From the NCBI GenBank assembly GCA_947095535.1, contig OX352773.1, positions 129,720,830-129,784,829 of the forward strand: a stretch of DNA of 64,000 nt, read 5' to 3'. Shown here in pieces: positions 1-13,167 of the stretch. The notes below the pieces were generated by a model. It did no database searches. It saw only the letters and a program-made list of their open reading frames with translations, and was not told the origin of the DNA. The position numbers and the translations under genes are program-made. This DNA comes from Poecilobothrus nobilitatus (Eukaryota; Arthropoda; Insecta; Diptera; Dolichopodidae). Within the stretch, counting starts at the first letter, position 1. Each line of letters begins with the position of its first letter.

Positions 1-560
1 TTTTAGAATGCCAATGAAAATAAAAATATAAGCTAAAGTTTTCTAGAATTACTTTACATTTATATAAGAAAAAAGCAACTATATAATATTCAATAAAAAT
101 TCCTATACATATAAGATTTTTAAATTTAAGCATATCATTAATTTTTTTAAATTCATTAGGCAGTTCATTATAATATTTATATGCTAAATTGTAAATCATA
201 TCTCGTCCGTTGAACCTAACTCTGGATGATAAAATACGAATATCGTTTGCAGCTCTTGTACTATACGTGTGATAATTGTTATTTAATGGTTGGTAATATT
301 GTTGGTTGGATGATGGCAACGTTTGTATTAATATTGTTAGTGACCATCATGCGTATTTGTATTGATAATTGATATTGTATGCATAGATCGAAAGGTAAAA
401 TTTTATGAGAAACATGAATTTGTTTTGTTCCTTTATGATAGCCAAATAAATTTTTAATAGCCTTGTTTTGCAAGACTTGGCTTTCATTTAAGTTTTTGTT
501 GAAAGTGTCACCCCATATTTGCATGGAGTAGGTAATCGTACTGTGAAACATTCACGTTTC
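1..560 (-). pseudogene. LINE reverse transcriptase, C-terminal fragment (copy 1)
   Basis: The minus strand encodes the region after the RT core of a CR1/Daphne-like non-LTR retrotransposon. A stretch reading IWGDTFNKNL, then QNKAIKNL, is the usual post-RT tail, and further on RFNGRDMIYNLA and YNELPNEFKKI match the conserved end of such ORFs. The open frame 279-551 is interrupted by frameshifts, and the element runs off the left edge of the window. No RT catalytic motif remains. The same sequence recurs at 17921-18770. The clade assignment is from memory of family motifs, so the exact clade is uncertain. Confidence 0.65.
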
Positions 561-810
561 AGTTAGAACAATATTGTACTACATTTGATATTAAAATAAT
601 AAATATTTCAGCATTAAGATGTAGCGTCAGCGAAAACCGTTGCATAAAGTTATAACTTAGTTATAACAGTTCTAGGTGCTCAAGATCTATTAACAATTTT
701 ATTTTTTACTTTTTTATTACAAAAAACTAAAAGGTATAATGAGTAATAATAAATAAATTTCGAGTTCGAACACCGGAATGATTATTATTTTTTTAATTTT
801 TTATTCAAAT
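1..810. repeat. Direct repeat, copy 1 (partner 17921-18770)
   Basis: This stretch is nearly identical to 17921-18770 in the same orientation, including about 250 bp beyond the recognisable LINE reading frame that ends near the shared CCGGAATGATTATTATT. The two copies differ by small indels and substitutions. They are either two insertions of one 5'-truncated LINE family or a segmental duplication. Confidence 0.85.
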
Positions 811-1120
811 TTATCTGTTAACCAGTGACAGGTATACTCCAAAAAGCTCCTTTGTTTAGCTGACCAAATATCTGTTGTGCAGAAGTATTTTGTTGATATT
901 ATCTGGTCTTTAATATTATCATTCACTTATGTTGTTCATTTTACTTCTTCATAGCTTTTGGCCTGCTAATTACTTTCAACCCCTTTCCTTTAAACAAAAC
1001 CGATTTTCTTTCCACTAATAATATTGGATAATATTGTCGCCTATGTATGAAATAACTTTATCAAAATCTTCTTGTTTGGTAATTATATTGCGACAATTGT
1101 TACATTCATTTTTATTTGCT

Positions 1121-1260
1121 TTATTTATATTTTTCATAAACTCCAATATGCTTGATTCGAATATATTTCAGCAAATTTGAAATAACAGAACCAGTTCCTT
1201 TGATGCTTTTCTTACAATTAGAGCACTTTTCAATTGCAATATCCTTATTCACAACAGAAG
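1121..1260 (-). pseudogene. BED-type zinc finger relic (hAT-like?)
   Basis: A minus-strand frame reads KCSNCKKSIKGTGS followed by SNLLKYIRIKH. This fits the BED finger plan Cx2C...SNLxxHxxxxH, with the first histidine replaced by tyrosine. BED fingers are typical of hAT transposases and related host proteins. No dimerisation or DDE region follows; downstream a second CxxC stretch (about 1087-1110) lies in another frame. It is a small relic, and a host ZBED-like gene fragment cannot be excluded. Confidence 0.4.
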
Positions 1261-1354
1261 TCTTAAAAATTGGAGGAGTACTGTATTGTATAGATAAAAT
1301 TAAAAAGAAATAAAATGTAAAAAAAAAACTGTTTAAGGTAAATGTACCAGTAAT

Positions 1355-2377
1355 GAAAGTAAGGTACCTCAGGCAAATAAGGCCTAGCGTGTAATAAGGA
1401 CTACCAAACAAAAATGATACTAAACATTTTAAAATGTATTTTATTGTTTTACACTATTGATAATTATACTACAATGTCAGGTCAAGAAAATTACTTAAGT
1501 CACTACACCCAGCTTAATATTATTCGCGTTTATATTTTGGAAGTTCCATTTTTTTTGTAAAATTATAAAATTTTTTTGTTAAAAAATGTAAGTAATTTTG
1601 AATAAAATTATAATTATTGCATTAATTTTGTATTAAATATTAACTTTTTGATTACTTTCTTAAAAACAAAAATTAATTTTATTGATATTTTATTAAAAAA
1701 GTGGTTTTTGAGATTTACAAAAAATTGTTATTAACAGTTTAATAAGGCCTATTGAAAAACCTTCTTATCCTCTCTATTTTGGTTTTAAAGAAGCATTATT
1801 TTATTAAAATAAATCACATTTTATAATTTTTGAGTGGTAAAAAATTAAAATTAGTAATTTGTATATAAAATTTGTTAAAAAAAAAGCAGGAAAACCTACA
1901 AAGAAAAAAAGGAATCAATTATAAAGGAACTAAAGTTACCAAAAATCTCTTTAACAAATAAAAACAATGAAATTATTTATTGTCTTTCCAAAATTAATTT
2001 GACTGAATTAATGATTTCTTAAAAAAATTTAATTTTTTTTTCAATTTTATTAGAGAATATAAAATGTAAATGAACGCATACCAAGTAATAGGTTATAGTT
2101 AATTTTAAGTTATCAATTATTATTGTTTTTTGTTTCCTTTTGAATGAAAAAAACACTTTAGGCCTTATTACACTCACATAGTACAATAAGGCCTATTTGT
2201 AGCATTTTCGTTAAATGTTTATAATTTTGTATTCCCTAGTCGGAATTGAATATTATATTTTTTTTTTTAGTGTTGAACCAAAATGAAATAAATATTGTTG
2301 AATTTGTTCAATAATTTTAATTATTTTAGCAAATTTACGTTAGCTTGGCGTTATTTGCCTGAGGTACCTTTCACTTT
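1355..2377. mobile_element. Non-autonomous DNA element with terminal inverted repeats
   Basis: The arm GGTACCTCAGGCAAATAA at 1363-1380 has its reverse complement at 2351-2368. Weaker matching extends to 1355-1388 and 2342-2377. The roughly 1-kb interior is very AT-rich, has no credible reading frame, and contains further AATAAGGCCTA-type subrepeats near 1741, 2160 and 2188. I could not identify a clean target-site duplication. The family is unknown to me. Confidence 0.65.
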
Positions 2378-3670
2378 GCAGATGAGATGGAAGTATATTG
2401 CCATATTACAACTTTAATTGATATTTTTACCAATTACACAATACACTAAGCAATGCACTATAGTTATACTTACGTTGAATATCAGTAACAAATTCTTTAT
2501 TGAATATCAATTTTTCATCAAATTTAAGTTTTTTCACAGGAACATTTTTTCAAGAGAACGTTTTCTATTATTGGGAACCGGAAAATCAGTGATAGTAAAT
2601 TCAGTATCTCTTAGGGAATTAGTGTAACTTTTTTTTTGCTTTTAACCTTTGAAATGACAACACTTCTTTTTAATTAGTTAAAAACCTTTTTTTTTTCTTT
2701 ACTTATATTTCTTTTCTAAAATTATTAAAATTAGATTAAACTAGTGAACTTTTTTAATTAAATTTTTATATTTTTTTTTCTTTCACTAAAAGAAATATTT
2801 AAAAGTGTAATACATTAAACTAAATTTTAAATTATATGGCTGCACTCCAATGGCGGCAAGATAAGTATTCTTAATTTATTTAACAACATACAAATTTTAT
2901 TTTTATTTTTTTGCACATATAAATTTATCTACTTATTAATTTTTTTTTTTTTTATTTTTTTTTTTTTTTATTTTTGATTTATTTTTTTTTTTTCGAACTA
3001 TATATATTAAATTTAAATAAGTTTTAATTTTTCGGATTTAAATTGCAATTTATAATTAAACGTGCTCGGTTGATTTTGTTTTTATTAATTTACTTTTATT
3101 TTTTTTTTATTTTCTTAATATCAACTTTTCGTAAACAAAACCATTATATATCCATCTCCCTCCCTGGATGCTGGTGTTCTTCTTCGACTCCCAATTCGCT
3201 CAATTTTTTTTAATATCACCATAATAATTACCGTAACCTAATTGATTAATTTCTGGTGGTAAATTTTGCTTTTGGTGAGTCTTTGGTTGTACCTGCGTTT
3301 AATAAGGTCACTTAAAAGGGTATGTTAAAAACTGTTGAACGTTGTTATAAACCATTTGCTCACTCAAGGCAAAATATTGAAAAAGTATTAATGTTGAAAT
3401 AAAGTATTGATATTGACATTGATAGTAATTTATTTTAAAGTGTTGTCAAGTTCGGGTTATTTAAATCGTGCACTTTTACTTTTGATTTTAATTTTGAATA
3501 AATTTTAATTTTTGTTAATTTTACTTTTTACTTTAATTTTAATTTATCTACTTTAATTTATCTTAAGTCAGATTTTGATCTTGGTTAATTTTAAAATTAT
3601 CTGCTTTTAAGTCTAATTTTGATTTTGATTACAATTTCAATTTTGATTTCATTTTAATTTTGATTTTAAT
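2378..3670. other. AT-rich intergenic stretch
   Basis: This stretch has long T-runs (notably 2939-2993) and simple TTTTAATTTTGATTTT-type sequence at 3480-3670. The 69-codon open frame at 2418-2627 has no recognisable motif. I see no supported gene. Confidence 0.6.
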
Positions 3671-4409
3671 TATACCCGTATGAACTATGTTCAAGGGTAT
3701 AATAAATTTGCCATTACGTTTGTGAGACCTTAAAGGAGTCGAGCTAGATATAGTGTCAAAGGTATGGATCGGCTCAGAATCGAATTCTGAGTCGATTAAG
3801 CCATGTACGTCCGTCCGTCCGTCCGCACGATTACTCAAAAAATAAAGGAGCTAGGAGGCTGACATTTTTTTTACGTCACTTTTGCAAAATTTTTAGTTTT
3901 GCTATTTAACTGCAGCATTTTAGGCCGTCGGGTTCGAGTAGCTGGCATACAACTTCTTTCTTTAAATGGAAATAACCCAGTGTCTATCCAATCTAGTTAT
4001 CTGAAATTTTGCGAATGATGATCAAGTTTTATGGCAACAACTTCTGCAAAATTTGGTTGTGGTGGTGATACGGGTTCGGATAGCTGCCATACAACTTCTC
4101 TTTTTAAATGAAAATAACTCAGTGTCCGTCCGCACGATAACTCAAAAAATAAAGGAGCTAAGAGGCTGACATTTTTTTTGCGTCACTTTTGCAAAATTGT
4201 TAGTTTTGCTATTTAACTGCAGCATTTTAGGCCGTCGGGTTCGAGTAGCTGGCATACAACTTCTTTCTTTAAATGGAAATAACCCAGTGTCTATCCAATC
4301 TAGTTATCTGAAATTTTGCGAATGATGATCAAGTTTTATGGCAACAACTTCTGCAAAATTTGGTTGTGGTGGTGATACGGGTTCGGATAGCTGCCATACA
4401 ACTTCTCTT

Positions 4410-6087
4410 TATACCCGTACGATAAGGATCGGGTATATGAAAATTGCTCCTCCGTTTGTAACACCTCGAAATAAGCTAGCTAGATATACCTTCAAAGGTA
4501 TGGATCGGATCAGAAAAAAAATCTAAGACGATTGAGCTTTGTCCGTCCGTCCGTCCGTCTGTCCGTCGGCAAGATAACTCAAAAACTAAGAAAGCTAGAG
4601 TCTTGAAATTAACACAAAATATTCTTACAACAATTTGTAGGTTCCCTATTTTTTTTGGTTGAGATCCGACCACAACTTCGGGTAGCTCTCGAACACCTAA
4701 CTTTTAGATCCCCACATTTTTTTTGAAATAGAGACATGAAATTTTAACTGCTGATAGATAACATAAAAATATTAATTTTATAATTTACAACTTTTTTTTG
4801 TAGCCCCATCCGTTACAGAGCTACAGCTCCTCCTTTTAAAAAGCCCTATTTTTAAGTGCATATGTCTCATGTTCTACTTAAGATTTTTTCAATCAGAAAA
4901 CGTCATTCGACAGGTATTTTTTTTAAATTTATAAATTAGTATCAAAATTGTACAATTTTTTTAAATTTAGTATTTAAATTTACCGTTATATGAAAATCAA
5001 ATTTTGCATTATTTTTCTACCCTCAGAACTCCGGAACGCTTTCAAATAGGAACTTGAAATTTTGAGAGCAGAAAGAACTCTTAGAATTAGTATAAGTTTT
5101 CTCAGAAATTTTTTTTGGACCACCCCCTGTTTATGAGGTATTAGGGCTCAAAAATTGAAAATTTGCTATTTTTAAACACCTTTAACTTAGGCACCTGTAC
5201 ACATTTTGCTTCGGCAAGACAAAAAAATTAAAGGTCCAGTAATATATTTGTACGTGTGTTAATGGTTTCTTTTAATTGTATAGGGTTCCTAAGTTACATT
5301 CCCCCAAAATTTCAAAAAAACCCCTATTTTCAGATGTATATATCTCAGGTTCTGTGTAGTAGTTTTACAATCTAAAAACACTAGAAGACCGGAATTTTTG
5401 TTATCTCCATAAGACAATATCAAAATTATGCAATAGTTTGTAATTTACTATTTAAATTTACCGTTATGTTAAAACCAAATTTTGCATGATATTTTTTTTT
5501 TCATAATTCCGGCACGTTTTGAGATAGGAACCTGAAATTTTGAGACAGGAAAGAACTTTTAGAATTAGTATAAGTTTCCTCAGAAAATTTTTTGGTAACG
5601 CCCCCTCTTTAAGAGTTATTACTCCTCAAAAATTGAGAATTTGCTATTTTCAGGCACCTGTAAAAATTTTTCCTCGGCAAGACATAAAAATTATTAATTA
5701 AAGGTTCAATAATATATTTTTAAGTATGTTAACGGGTTTTTTTAATTATATAGGGTTCCGGACTTACAGCCCCTCAAAATTCTAGAAAAGTCAATTCTTC
5801 ACATTTTTTATACCGTACGATAAATAATTTATACATATGTATAGTATAAATTTTTAAACTTAGGCATTATTAAACATAGGAAGGTTAGAATTTGCTTTTG
5901 AAGAATGTATAAACATATAGTTTCAACATATGTACAACCCACAGTTCTAGAAATTATAAAATTTCACCCAAATTATTTTAAAATACTAAAAAATTAAAAA
6001 AATAATGTTATAAGCAGAGTGATGGGCATACTAACGGGTCGTACGGGTATCTAAGAGTTGACAAAGGCAACGTATTCTTCCTCGTTT
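4410..6087. mobile_element. Inner (GTCY)n element inserted in the outer array
   Basis: The outer repeat unit breaks after ACAACTTCTCTTT near 4410 and resumes at about 6088 with TAAAATGAAAATAACTC. The inserted element starts ATACCCGTACGATAAGGATC, has a GTCC/GTCTG tract at 4541-4569 and ends GTACGGGTATCTAAGAGTT...TTCTTCCTCGTTT, the same end type as the outer element. Its interior is two degenerate copies of a roughly 480-bp unit (about 4840-5290 and 5300-5780), each containing TTTAAATTTACCGTTAT and an AATTAGTATAAGTTT stretch. Confidence 0.6.
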
Positions 6088-6092
6088 AAAAT

Positions 6093-7690
6093 GAAAATAA
6101 CTCAGTGTCCGTCCGCACGATAACTCAAAAAATAAAGGAGCTAGGAGGCTGACATTTTTTTTACGTCACTTTTGCAAAATTGTTAGTTTTGCTATTTAAC
6201 TCCAGCATTTTCGGCCGCCGAGTTCGAGTAGCTGCCATACAACTTCTTTCTTTAAATGGAAATAACCCAGTGTCTATTCAATCTAGGTATCTGAAATTTT
6301 ACGAATGATGATCAAGTTTTATGGTAACAAATTCTGTAAAATTTGGTTGTGGCGGTGCGACGGGTTCGGGTAGCTGCCATACAACTTCTCTATCTAAATG
6401 AAAATAACTCAGTGTCCGTCCGCACGATAACTCAAAAAATAAGGGAGCTAGGAGGCTGACATTTTTTTTACGTCACTTTTGCAAAATTGTTAGTTTTGCT
6501 ATTTAACTCCAGCATTTTCGGCCGCCGAGTTCGAGTAGCTGCCATACAACTTCTTTCTTTAAATGGAAATAACCCAGTGTCTATTCAATCTAGGTATCTG
6601 AAATTTTACGAATGATGATCAAGTTTTATGGCAACAAATTCTGTAAAATTTGGTTGTGGTGGTGCGACGGGTTCGGGTAGCTGCCATACAACTTCTCTTT
6701 TTAAATGAAAATAACTCAGTGTCCGTCCGCACGATAACTCAAAAAATAAAGGAGCTAGGAGGCTGACATTTTTTTTACGCTATTTTTGCAAAATTGTTAG
6801 TTTTGCTATTTAACTCCAGCATTTTCGGCCGCCGAGTTCGAGTAGCTGCCATACAACTTTTTTCTTTAAATGGAAATAACCCATCTAGTTATCCAATCTA
6901 GTTATAACCCATCTAGTTAGTGTCTATCTAATCTAGTTATCTGAAATTTTGCGAATGATGATCAAGTTTTATGGCAACAACTTCTGCAAAATTTGGTTGT
7001 GGCGGTGATTCGGGTTCGGATAGCTGCCATACAACTTCTCTTTTTAAATGAAAATAACTCAGTGTCCGTCCGCACGATAACTCAAAAAATAAAGGAGTTA
7101 GGAGGCTGAAATTTTTTTTACGTCACTTTTGCAAAATTGTTAGTTTTCCTATTTAACTCCAGCATTTTAGGCCGCCGGGTTCGAGTAGCTGGCATAACAA
7201 CTTCTTTCTTTAAATGGAAATAACCCAGTGTCTATCCAATCTAGGTATCTGAAATTTTGCGAATGATGATCAAGTTTTATGGCAACAACTTCTGCAAAAT
7301 TTGGTTGGGGTGTGCTACGGGTTCGGATAGCTGCCATACAACTTCTCTTTTTAAATGAAAATAACTCAGTGTCCGTCCGCACGATAACTCAAAAAATAAA
7401 GGAGCTAGGAGGCTGAAATTTGTTTTACGACACTTTTACAAAATTGTTAGTTTTGCTATTTAACTTCAGCATTTTAGGCCGTCGGGTTCGAGTAGCTGCC
7501 ATACAACTTCTTTCTTTAAATGGAAATAACCCAGTGTCTATTCAATCTAGGTATCTGAAGTTTTGCAAATGATGATCCAGTTTTATGGCAACAACTTCTG
7601 TAAAATTTGGTTGTGATGATATGGCAGGTTCGGAAAGTTGCCATACAACTTCTCTTTTTAAATGAAAATAACTCAGTGTCTATTGAAGCT
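6093..7690. repeat. ~305-bp tandem repeat array
   Basis: Five to six units each begin AAAATAACTCAGTGTCCGTC at about 6093, 6402, 6708, 7049, 7357 and 7661. Two more units of the same type lie before the inner insertion, at 3800-4410. Each unit contains GGAGGCTGACATTTTTTTTA, GTTCGAGTAGCTGCCATAC and GATCAAGTTTTATGGCAACA. Units differ by scattered substitutions and one small expansion at 6880-6925. Confidence 0.8.
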
Positions 7691-8105
7691 AGCTATCTGA
7701 AATTTAGTGAAAAAGTGTCGAGTTGCATGCCAAAAACTTTTGTAAAATTTGATTAGTCTAAAGCAGCCGGTTCAGGCTTCTTGCATTTCTTGGAATTTAA
7801 TGAAGCTAGGCGCAATAGATTCGGGTAGCTGTCATACAACTCCACAATTTACATAAATATATCTCTGTAGTTCGGTACTAAAACATCTGAATGTTTTTAA
7901 AAGATGAGCAAGTTTTATAGAAACAGGATATATTACGTTCATACGGGTATCCCAGAGTTGACACAGTATACTTTACTGCACTCTTCCTCGTTTTAAGCTA
8001 CATTTCAATTTTAATATTATTATTTATTATTTTAACTTTTCTTTTATATTAATTTTTTCCAGCAAAATTACCAATTTTAATGTTAATTTCTTTAACATAC
8101 GCGGG

Positions 8106-11037
8106 TTGCAAACGAATTTTTTGGCGATACCCAAAAGAGGTATCGCTGTCTATATAAAAAATAACATCGCTTTCAACACACTCCCAAAATATAAATGTTC
8201 TAGCCCAACCTTTCATTACATTTGGGTCAAAATTCTTGTTGAAAAGCATGTTATACATTTTTGTTTCCTATACAGAACACCCAACTCAAATGAACAAGAA
8301 ACTGCTTTGGAAATTGAAAATCTATCGAACCAGATCAATGAAATTTTGTACGCATCTCCAGAAACTGAAATTGTTCTGGTGGGAGATTTCAACATTCATA
8401 ACAGTGACTTGCTTCATTTTTCTAGCAACATGTCCCCGAGTCAAAACTTAATTGAGAAACAAGTTGAATTATTCTCCACACTGTTCCACCTTTCTCAACT
8501 TGTCCAAAATCCCACTAGAATACCGGACCGTGCTGATCATGAAGGTCACCTCTTCTGTTTCTGTTTTGTCACCACATACCCTGAAAAATATGTGGTTTCA
8601 GTTGGTTGCCCCCTGGGTAATTCCGACCATTATTTGGTTAACACAAGTTTCCGGATAAGCCCAATCTCCAACCAGAGGTCCCCTCCCAAAAAATTAGTTT
8701 GGCGTTATAGCCATGTTGACTGGGAGGGCCCTAACAACAACTTTTTTAAAGCCTTTAATTGGTCATTTTGCTTCCGCAACAGAAATGTTAACTTTGCTGC
8801 AAATGCGATTAATGAAACTATTTTACCTGGAATGAGGTTATTCATCCCTCATTTCTTGAAATCTGTTAAGAGGGGTCTCAAATCTTGGTTTAATCGTATT
8901 TGCAAAGAAGCCATTTCTAGAAAAGAGGAGGCTTTTAAACTGTACCAAAACAATAGGTCGGAGGCTCGCAGGGTCAACTATATAGTGGTGAGAAACAGAT
9001 GCAAGAGAGTTATCAATAAGCAAAAATTCTTGTTCAACCAAAAGTTGAAACGTAAAATCATCCACATGCCAAAGAATAGCAAATCTTTTTGGTCATTTGC
9101 CAAAAGTCTAAAGGAAGACGTTAGAGGGTCTTCCTTTCCACCACTTATTGATAATAATATCAGAACCGTATCAGATTCTAAAGAGAAAGCGAACTTATTT
9201 GACAAGCAGTTCGCTTTCAATTCGACACTGTCACAGTCAGAGCAGGTGCCACCTTCTGTTCCAGGAGCTGGCTGCTCCTTCGGTAAAATTTACTTTAGAA
9301 CGCGGGCGGCGATGAAAATTTTAAAAAAGCTCGACACAAATAAGTCAGCCGGTCCAGATGGTATAGCCACCATGGTGCTTAAAAATACCTACTCCACTAT
9401 TTAAAAACCTCTGCGCAACCTTTTCTACCTCTTCTTCACTTCGCGTATTCATCCTACCCAATGGAAGGTTGCGCATGTTTTCCCAATTCCCAAAAAAGGT
9501 AATAAAAGCGATCCCTCCAACTACCGCCTTATTGCTATAACTTCGCCCCTCTCCAAGGTAATGGAGAAAATAGTGAACCAAAAGCTTCTGAAATACCTGG
9601 ACCACAAAGGTTTGCTTCATGATCGTCAAAACGGGTTCAGAACCCGTCGTTCAACCGGTTATCTCATGGCTTACCTTTGTGAGAAGCTAAGCATCAATCT
9701 TCATCATTCTGGCGAGTCTGATGTTGTGGCTCTTGATATTTCTAAGGCTTTCGATCGAGTTTGGCACGATGCTCTACTGGCAAAATGCAAAGCATTAGGT
9801 CTAGGTAGACTCTTTCTAAAATGGATTGGAGATTTCCTTTCGAATCGCACGATTCGTGTACTGGTCGATGGATATTCATCTGACAAATTCAAAATAAATG
9901 CTGGTGTCCCCCTGGGATCAGTTTTATCCCCAACTCTTAATATTTATCAATGACCTACTCTCATTAACCTCCAATTCGATCCATAGTTTCGCAGACGACA
10001 GCACCCTTGTAGCTTCCTATGAGTTTCATAGCCGCTGTAACATTAATCACCAGATTAATACAACAGCAAAAAATTTCACTATTAGTGAACTAAATAACGA
10101 TTTAGCAAAAATTCAAAAATGGGGTGAAGTCAACAGAGTTGAGTTCAATACCAAAAAAACACATTGCTGTCTGATCTCGCGGAAAATTGCCACTACTGTT
10201 CCTAACCTACTATTTCAGGGAGAAGTCTTGCAGCATTCAACGGATTTAAACATGCTGGGCATCGGGTTAAACCAGAAATTGACTTAGTCGAATCACATTT
10301 TTGGTATAGGTAAGGATGCAGCTAAATGTTTGGGTTTTTTGTATCGCTGCGCAAACTTACTTTTCGGCATCTGATCTTCTCAATATCTATAAAACGTGCA
10401 TTAGGCCGAAAATGGAGTATAATTCATACATTTGGGCTGCAGGGCCTCAAACAGCACTGGGTTATTTAGATAACCCAGTGTAACTTCAATGCTCACTCCA
10501 CTCAGCCATCGTCGCACAGTTGGGTCACTGACCTTGTTTTATAGGTATCTCGTAGGAATTAACACTTATTCCAAAGAAATAAAACAATTAATGCCTCCAC
10601 TCAAAGTTTTCCAACGAGAAACAAGGAGGGCAAAAGATGCTCATCCCTACCATGTTAGGTTATCAAGCTGGCGAAATACAGCTTATGGAAATTCGTTTGT
10701 CATACACACGTCCCGTTTGTGGAACCATATACCATCGCATGTGTTCTTTAAAGTTGGTGATTCATATGTGTACGATTTACTTAAGCTTTAGAAGAACATT
10801 AACATCTTTCTTCAAAATCTCCCTCTAAATTTTCCTACCTATCCCCCATAATCCAAATTTCCCAATTATAAAATATTCCCAAAACCAAACTGTACATTTG
10901 TATTAAAGGTTCCATCCGAAAGTTTGGTTTTAAAAGGAGGGTGGTTTTGGTTGGTTAAAGTCCAACACTACTCTGAGGAAGCACGTGCAGTTCCTCTTCG
11001 TGACTTTGAGTTTTCCACCAACCCTCGTAAAAAAAAA
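8106..11037 (+). pseudogene. Jockey-like non-LTR retrotransposon, 5'-truncated, frameshifted
   Basis: The reading frame at 8106-9404 holds the end of an AP-endonuclease domain (GDFNIHNSDLL, then NSDHYLV, the SDH motif). It then enters the reverse transcriptase (NKSAGPDGI). A frameshift near 9390-9400 leads to PIPKKGNKSDPSNYRLIAI, ALDISKAFDRVWH and GVPLGSVLSP. A second frameshift near 9945 leads to the catalytic FADDST. The C-terminal tail at 10489-10791 (LSHRRTVGSL, AHPYHVRL, FVIHTSRLWNHIP) is typical of Jockey-superfamily elements. A 3' UTR follows, ending in a short A-run near 11037. The ORF1 and N-terminal endonuclease are missing, as is usual for 5' truncation. Confidence 0.85.
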
Positions 11038-11040
11038 GGG

Positions 11041-12234
11041 ATCACTTTGATCATTTTTTAATAATATATCTCGCAAGATAACACTCATTTTAGTAATTAT
11101 ATTAAAAAAATAATTTTCAAAATTAAATGGAATAGAATTTAATAAACAATATTCTCTGTTCTCACAAATTTAATTAAATTATTTAATATTATATTATCCA
11201 CTTTTAATTTATACTTTGCTTAAAACTGTAATTTAATAATAAATATAAAACAATTTCTTTGTCACTTATACATTACAATAGTAAATCTGCCAGCTGCCTG
11301 CACATAAATTGGGAGCATCACGAAATCCCAAAAAAAATAATTCCAAATAACAATATCCCAAATTCCCAAATCTCAAACAACGAAATCTCGAAATACAAAA
11401 ATCCCAAATGTCAAAATCTAAAAACTTCAAAAAGTAAAGCCATTATACAGATTGTATATTTAAATGCAAGATTCTGAATTTGAAGCGATTTTCAGTTAGT
11501 TATAAAATTAAGGTTATATGCTTTTTCCCGAATATTTATATATATTATTAACTAAGTTTATCCATTATCGAAATATAATATTTTTATCTTCTTCGTTATT
11601 ATAGAAATATATTTGCCATTCGGAAATCTTCTCCAATGATGAATAAATTGGTGATGTTGAATGTAGTAATAGTTCTTCCGTTTCTAATTGCCCAATATTA
11701 CACAATTTTATTCTTTTATTATCTATCATTTTCATTTTATTCTTATCTTATTCAAATTTCACTTTATTCTTAATATGATAATTAATTCTTTTACGCAAAG
11801 TGATCATAGACAAGATAACACAAAATGTAATAATTATTTTACAAACATGATCATGATAACCGATCTGGCTTCAAATTATTGCTAAATTAAAATTCAATTA
11901 AATGTAGTGTAACTTTTTTGTTTTTTTCTAATTCAATTTTATGTCACCTCTTAATTTATTTTGGTTACATTTCTTGTTTTTCCTTCACCTTTTGGAGTGA
12001 TTTGATTGCCGTCAATAGGTGATATTGAAGAGTATCTACCTTTTCTGTAGACACTGTAATTATTATCACATAATTCTAAATTGTTAATAGAAGGGCTTAA
12101 CCTTGTTTCAGTAAGATTAAAGTTATGAATAGTTCAATTAGAAAAAAGGGTTTCAGTTTTTGTTAGAGACCCCGAACATTTTGATAATATATAGAAGAAT
12201 TAATTAAATTATCAGTAATAATATTTTTATTAAG
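11041..12234. other. AT-rich intergenic stretch
   Basis: I see no supported gene. 11315-11440 is a degenerate purine-rich repeat of AAATCCCAAA-type units that gives an open frame (11259-11477) of low complexity without motifs. Confidence 0.6.
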
Positions 12235-13066
12235 TTAATTTATTGAAATAAGATTAATATTTTTTGTTGCTCTGAAAGGGACGAAAAAATGTATCGTGAT
12301 TAACACGTGCTCGTTGCAAATAATTAATTCCCTCAGAGGAGACTTGAGAAGCATAGGATTTAAGGTCAGATTTTGTCTGCTCAGGAGTGAGGCCGAAAGT
12401 TTCATTAAAGCGGTTAAATAAAGTTCGAAGTTCTGTAATGTTAGTAGGTGCAAAATGTTAGAAGTGCAATTTTAAGATATGCATCGGTTTTCCCATTTAT
12501 ACAAACTAAATTGTGTTTGTCATGAAGATATTCCTAACATTAATCTAACATTATCAAAAATATTACGATCTCCCAACCGAGCCCGAAAGTATCTACTATC
12601 ATTTGACATTGACGCTTGTTGTGTCAACTTTACAATAGGGGGGAACAACGGATCTATTAAGGATGGAATATGATCCACAGTGGTGGTATGTGAATGAGCA
12701 GTAGAGCAGATTAAAGATGATGAAGACTGTGAGTTTAGTTGAGCGGTAGAGTTTGTACGGTGTGTCATAGAGCAATTGAGCCTGGTGATTGGGTAAAACT
12801 TAGGTCTGCAAATCTGGATGGTGGTTGAGTTGAAATTAGCTTGAAAGTGAAATGGCTGGTTTAATAGTTAAAGAAGATGTTGTAGTGGATACATTATTAG
12901 CAGGTTTTATTGTATGTGTAAGTATGAAGTTTGGACAATTTTTGTTACTAGTTGTTAAATGTTTATTATTTAAATTAGGATTTATAGTATGTGTATGTAT
13001 GAAGTTTAAATATTTGTTGTTATTAGTTGTACGATTTTTATTTTTATCCCTCCATGCAGCTATTGT

Positions 13067-13091
13067 TATATATATATATATATATATATAG
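13067..13091. repeat. (TA)n microsatellite
   Basis: About twelve TA dinucleotides run from 13067 to 13090. Confidence 0.95.
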
Positions 13092-13167
13092 TATTTATGC
13101 CATTTTTATTCCAGGAAGAACTATTTAATAGAACGTCATAGTCCTCAGATTTTGTTTGTTAATATGA

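Larger units (their letters stand above)
3671..8000. mobile_element. Nested dipteran (GTCY)n repeat element block
   Basis: The block opens with ATACCCGTATGAACTATGTT and soon has GTCCGTCCGTCCGTCCG at about 3806-3825. It closes with CATACGGGTATCCCAGAGTT near 7940 and TCTTCCTCGTTTTAA at about 7985. ATACCC/GGGTAT ends plus (GTCY)n proto-microsatellites are hallmarks of dipteran mini-me/DINE-type elements. A second element of the same kind (about 4410-6087) interrupts the first. I infer a non-autonomous Helitron/DINE-like origin from general resemblance; I cannot assign a family. Confidence 0.6.

Noticed and set aside
12852..13091. 79-codon ORF on the plus strand
   Set aside because: It includes a (TA)n tract and lies opposite the ORF1-like relic; low-complexity hydrophobic text only.
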